8,949 bases of DNA from JBBQIY01 sp964618405 (lineage in GTDB: Bacteria; Verrucomicrobiota; Kiritimatiellia; RFP12; UBA3636), in NCBI GenBank assembly GCA_964618405.1, contig CAZUAY010000166.1, positions 1 to 8,949 of the forward strand, given 5' to 3'. Both the position numbers and the translations under genes were made by a program. This document shows positions 7,169-8,949 of the stretch, piece by piece. Numbering within the stretch: position 1 is the stretch's first letter; every line of letters starts with the position of its first letter. The notes below the pieces were generated by a model, which searched no databases, was not told where the DNA came from, and saw nothing but the letters and a program-made list of their open reading frames with translations.

Positions 7169-7896
7169 TGGAAGTTTACAAGCTTGATTTAGGAGTGAAA
7201 AATGGAATAGTAAGTGTAAGTATTACTAAAAAACCCATAAAAAACATACATTTAAAGGTATTTAGGGATATGAAAGTTAGTCTGTCTGTACCATTGTCAA
7301 TTTCAGATGATTGGATTGTTAATTTTTTAAATGAACGAATATCATGGATAGATAAGCAAATTACAAAATACAAGGAATCAAGTGGATATAATAATTTAGA
7401 AAATATTATAAATGGCTCTTCGACCCGGTTGCTTGGTAAGGACATGAGAATATTTAAAAAAGCTTCATTATCAAATAGTATTGAGGTTGATGAAAAGAAC
7501 ATTAATGTATTTCTTAAAGATATTAATGATGAATATTTGGCAAACAAATTATTTGAAAATTGGTGGAGAGAAAAAGCCTTGAGTGTTTTTCAAATTGAAT
7601 TAGATAATATATACAGTAATATTTTTAGGAAATATGAGATACAGAAACCTGTGATATCAATAAGAAAAATGAAAACATTGTGGGGTAGCTGTACAAAACA
7701 AAAAGGAAAAATAACGCTTAATGAGTATTTATTAAAAGCTGATATTCGATGTATTCAATATGTGATTTTACATGAATTAACACATTTAATGTATTCATAT
7801 CATAATAAAGATTTTTACAACTTTTTAACAATACAAATGCCTGATTGGAAAGAACGTAAAAAGCAATTAGATAAAGAGGTTGTTCAAGGACTCTAA
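7168..7896 (+). CDS. YgjP-like (DUF45/M48-type) zinc metallopeptidase
   Basis: The 242-residue protein matches the YgjP/DUF45 family of predicted cytoplasmic zinc metallopeptidases. The zinc site is clear: H202-E203-L-T-H206 in LHELTHL, with a likely third ligand H212 in YHNKDFY. The family-typical segment LWGSCTKQKGKITLN (171-185) sits just before it, and PDWKERKKQL follows. No signal peptide or membrane segment is seen. The N-terminal part (about 1-150) is beta-rich then helical and less conserved. Its ATG overlaps the hsdR stop as TAATG, with no strong ribosome binding site of its own, so it is probably translated by reinitiation after HsdR. Genes of this family are known neighbours of type I R-M genes, but I know of no established substrate. 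Cleaving or maturing HsdR is a reasonable guess only. Confidence 0.88.
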   Translation: MEVYKLDLGVKNGIVSVSITKKPIKNIHLKVFRDMKVSLSVPLSISDDWIVNFLNERISWIDKQITKYKESSGYNNLENIINGSSTRLLGKDMRIFKKASLSNSIEVDEKNINVFLKDINDEYLANKLFENWWREKALSVFQIELDNIYSNIFRKYEIQKPVISIRKMKTLWGSCTKQKGKITLNEYLLKADIRCIQYVILHELTHLMYSYHNKDFYNFLTIQMPDWKERKKQLDKEVVQGL

Positions 7897-7916
7897 CAAA
7901 ATATCTTATTGTGTAT

Positions 7917-7923
7917 AGGAGGT
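7917..7923 (+). promoter_or_regulatory. Ribosome binding site of dinD
   Basis: AGGAGGT is a full-strength site six bases before ATG 7930. It decides that start against an in-frame TTG at 7909, which lies upstream of the site. It is the strongest site in the operon, so DinD may be made in good amount relative to its neighbours. Confidence 0.88.
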
Positions 7924-7929
7924 AAAATA

Positions 7930-8781
7930 ATGCTTAATGCAAATTTAGAAAGACTGCATAAAACATTTGACGAAATAGTTAATATTGATACAGAGAATGG
8001 AATAGAGTTTTGGTATGCAAGAGATTTACAAGAATACTTGGGATATGCCAGATGGGAGAATTTTAGCGAAGCGATCGGCAGAGCATTAGATTCTTGTAAA
8101 AGCAGTGGAATTGAGCCTTCAGACCATTTTCGTGAGGTCACGAAAATGGTTGAAGTAGGTAGTGGAGCTAAAAGAGCAATTGCAGACTATATGCTTACGC
8201 GATATGCATGTTATTTGATTGCCCAAAATGGTGATCCAAAAAAAGAAGAAATCGCATTTGCACAAAGTTATTTTGCACTGCAGACAAGGAAACAGGAACT
8301 TATAGAAGACAGAATGAATTTGCTTGTTAGAATGGATGCAAGAGAAAGACTAAAAGAATCAGAAAAACAATTATCTCAAAACATTTACGAACGTGGAGTC
8401 GACGACGCTGGTTTTGGACGAATTAGATCGAAAGGTGACCAAGCTTTATTTGGTGGAAGAAACACTGGCGAAATGAAGAGTCTCCTTGGTGTAAAAGATA
8501 ATAGACCATTAGCCGACTTCTTACCAACGTTAACAATAGCAGCAAAAAACCTTGCAACTGAAATGACAAATCATAATGTAAATGAGGCAGATTTGCAAGG
8601 AGAAAATAGTATTACAAGAGAACATGTTCAGAATAACTCCAGTGTTCGTGATATGTTGGGGCAAAGAGGTATTAAACCTGAGAAATTGCCACCTTCTGAA
8701 GATATAAAGAAACTTGAACGCCGTGTTAAATCAGAAGAGAAAAAACTAGCTGATAAGTCTGGCAAATTGCCAGGTAATTAG
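7930..8781 (+). CDS. dinD: DinD family protein (DNA damage-inducible protein D)
   Basis: The 283-residue product resembles E. coli DinD (about 274 residues) along its full length. Recognisable segments are FWYARDLQEYLGYARWENF (27-45, a BRO-N-like start), DHF and VGSGAKRAIADYMLTRYACYLIAQNGDP (about 65-103), the FALQTRKQEL stretch (about 115-124), GDQALFGG near 169-176, and a charged C-terminal helix LPPSEDIKKLERRVK (263-277). In E. coli, dinD is under LexA control and the protein disrupts RecA-DNA filaments in vitro. That function is transferred here only by similarity. It is the last gene, 33 bases after the metallopeptidase. No Firmicutes LexA box (GAAC-N4-GTTC) is seen in front of it, so it is probably expressed with the R-M operon. 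A role in handling breaks made by HsdR is inference. Confidence 0.9.
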   Translation: MLNANLERLHKTFDEIVNIDTENGIEFWYARDLQEYLGYARWENFSEAIGRALDSCKSSGIEPSDHFREVTKMVEVGSGAKRAIADYMLTRYACYLIAQNGDPKKEEIAFAQSYFALQTRKQELIEDRMNLLVRMDARERLKESEKQLSQNIYERGVDDAGFGRIRSKGDQALFGGRNTGEMKSLLGVKDNRPLADFLPTLTIAAKNLATEMTNHNVNEADLQGENSITREHVQNNSSVRDMLGQRGIKPEKLPPSEDIKKLERRVKSEEKKLADKSGKLPGN

Positions 8782-8949
8782 TTATATATGCAACTCGACA
8801 TTGGTTATTGGAATAGTTTCAAAAAGTAGGTTTCATCAAAATTAGAGAATTCTTATATAATTCTTATGTTCCATGGAAATTTAAACGGAAATTTAAAACG
8901 TAAATTTTCAAAGTAAATTCCACAGTGTATAGCTAACGGAAATTAAACA
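8782..8949. other. AT-rich intergenic tail without a gene
   Basis: No gene and no clear intrinsic terminator is seen after dinD. The stretch holds a direct repeat of AATTCTTAT (8848-8856 and 8859-8867, 11-bp period), the perfect palindrome TTCCATGGAA (8869-8878) and an array of short degenerate repeats from 8875 onward. Transcription may run past the window edge. Confidence 0.65.
8875..8948. repeat. Degenerate tandem array of 11-13 bp units
   Basis: Units beginning GGAAATTTAAAC (8875), GGAAATTTAAAAC (8887), GTAAATTTTCAAA (8900) and GTAAATTCCAC (8913) follow each other directly. A further copy, CGGAAATTAAAC, is at 8937-8948. The units vary in sequence and length and have no unique spacers, so this is not a CRISPR array. 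It may continue beyond the window end. Possible roles are a protein-binding cluster, an edge of a mobile element, or simple slippage. Confidence 0.5.

Noticed and set aside
7176..7547. Antisense open frame of 123 codons inside the metallopeptidase gene, and similar shorter frames inside the other genes
   Set aside because: They oppose or overlap genes with clear family motifs, have hydrophobic low-information translations and no supporting ribosome binding sites; they are by-products of AT-rich coding sequence.
8620..8629. GAACATGTTC resembling a Firmicutes LexA box
   Set aside because: The spacing between half-sites is two bases instead of four, and it lies inside the dinD coding sequence, not in a promoter.
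316..8810. Near-identical 14-bp motif (13 of 14) at 316-329 and 8797-8810 flanking the operon, as possible attachment sites
   Set aside because: Several 13/14 matches are expected by chance in an AT-rich 9-kb window, and no integrase or tRNA gene is present.
8875..8948. CRISPR array
   Set aside because: The repeat units are contiguous, 11-13 bp and degenerate, with no unique spacers and no cas genes.

Overview
The window carries one compact plus-strand operon of six genes: a type I restriction-modification (R-M) system with two accessory genes. The low G+C content, strong AGGAGG-type ribosome binding sites and a TTGACA/TATATT promoter point to a low-GC Gram-positive bacterium, most likely Clostridia. 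The species cannot be named from the sequence.

Layout. Positions 1-313 are AT-rich and non-coding, with an imperfect inverted repeat and a 15-bp tandem duplication. A near-consensus promoter (314-342) is followed by a leader of about 178 nt that can fold into five hairpins. Two of these have 7-nt loops with complementary sequences. The genes follow: a single-TRD HsdS-like protein (527-1123), HsdM methyltransferase (1110-2705), a full two-TRD HsdS (2751-4004), HsdR translocase-nuclease (4031-7168), a YgjP/DUF45-type zinc metallopeptidase (7168-7896) and a DinD-family protein (7930-8781). Positions 8782-8949 hold short AT-rich repeats and no gene.

How the genes work together. HsdM and HsdS should form the sequence-specific N6-adenine methyltransferase. 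Adding HsdR gives the ATP-driven restriction complex. The half-size HsdS at the head of the operon could supply a second specificity as a dimer, or modulate the first. The metallopeptidase start codon overlaps the hsdR stop codon (TAATG), which ties its synthesis to HsdR. DinD is a family known in E. coli for DNA-damage induction and for acting on RecA filaments. The last two genes therefore suggest, as inference only, a built-in way to limit HsdR or handle self-inflicted DNA breaks.

The least explained and most interesting part is the leader RNA, with its potential kissing loop and a hairpin immediately before the first ribosome binding site. All R-M motifs seen are intact and no frameshift was found. 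Several genes have a longer open frame beginning at TTG, but the ribosome binding sites favour the internal starts given here.
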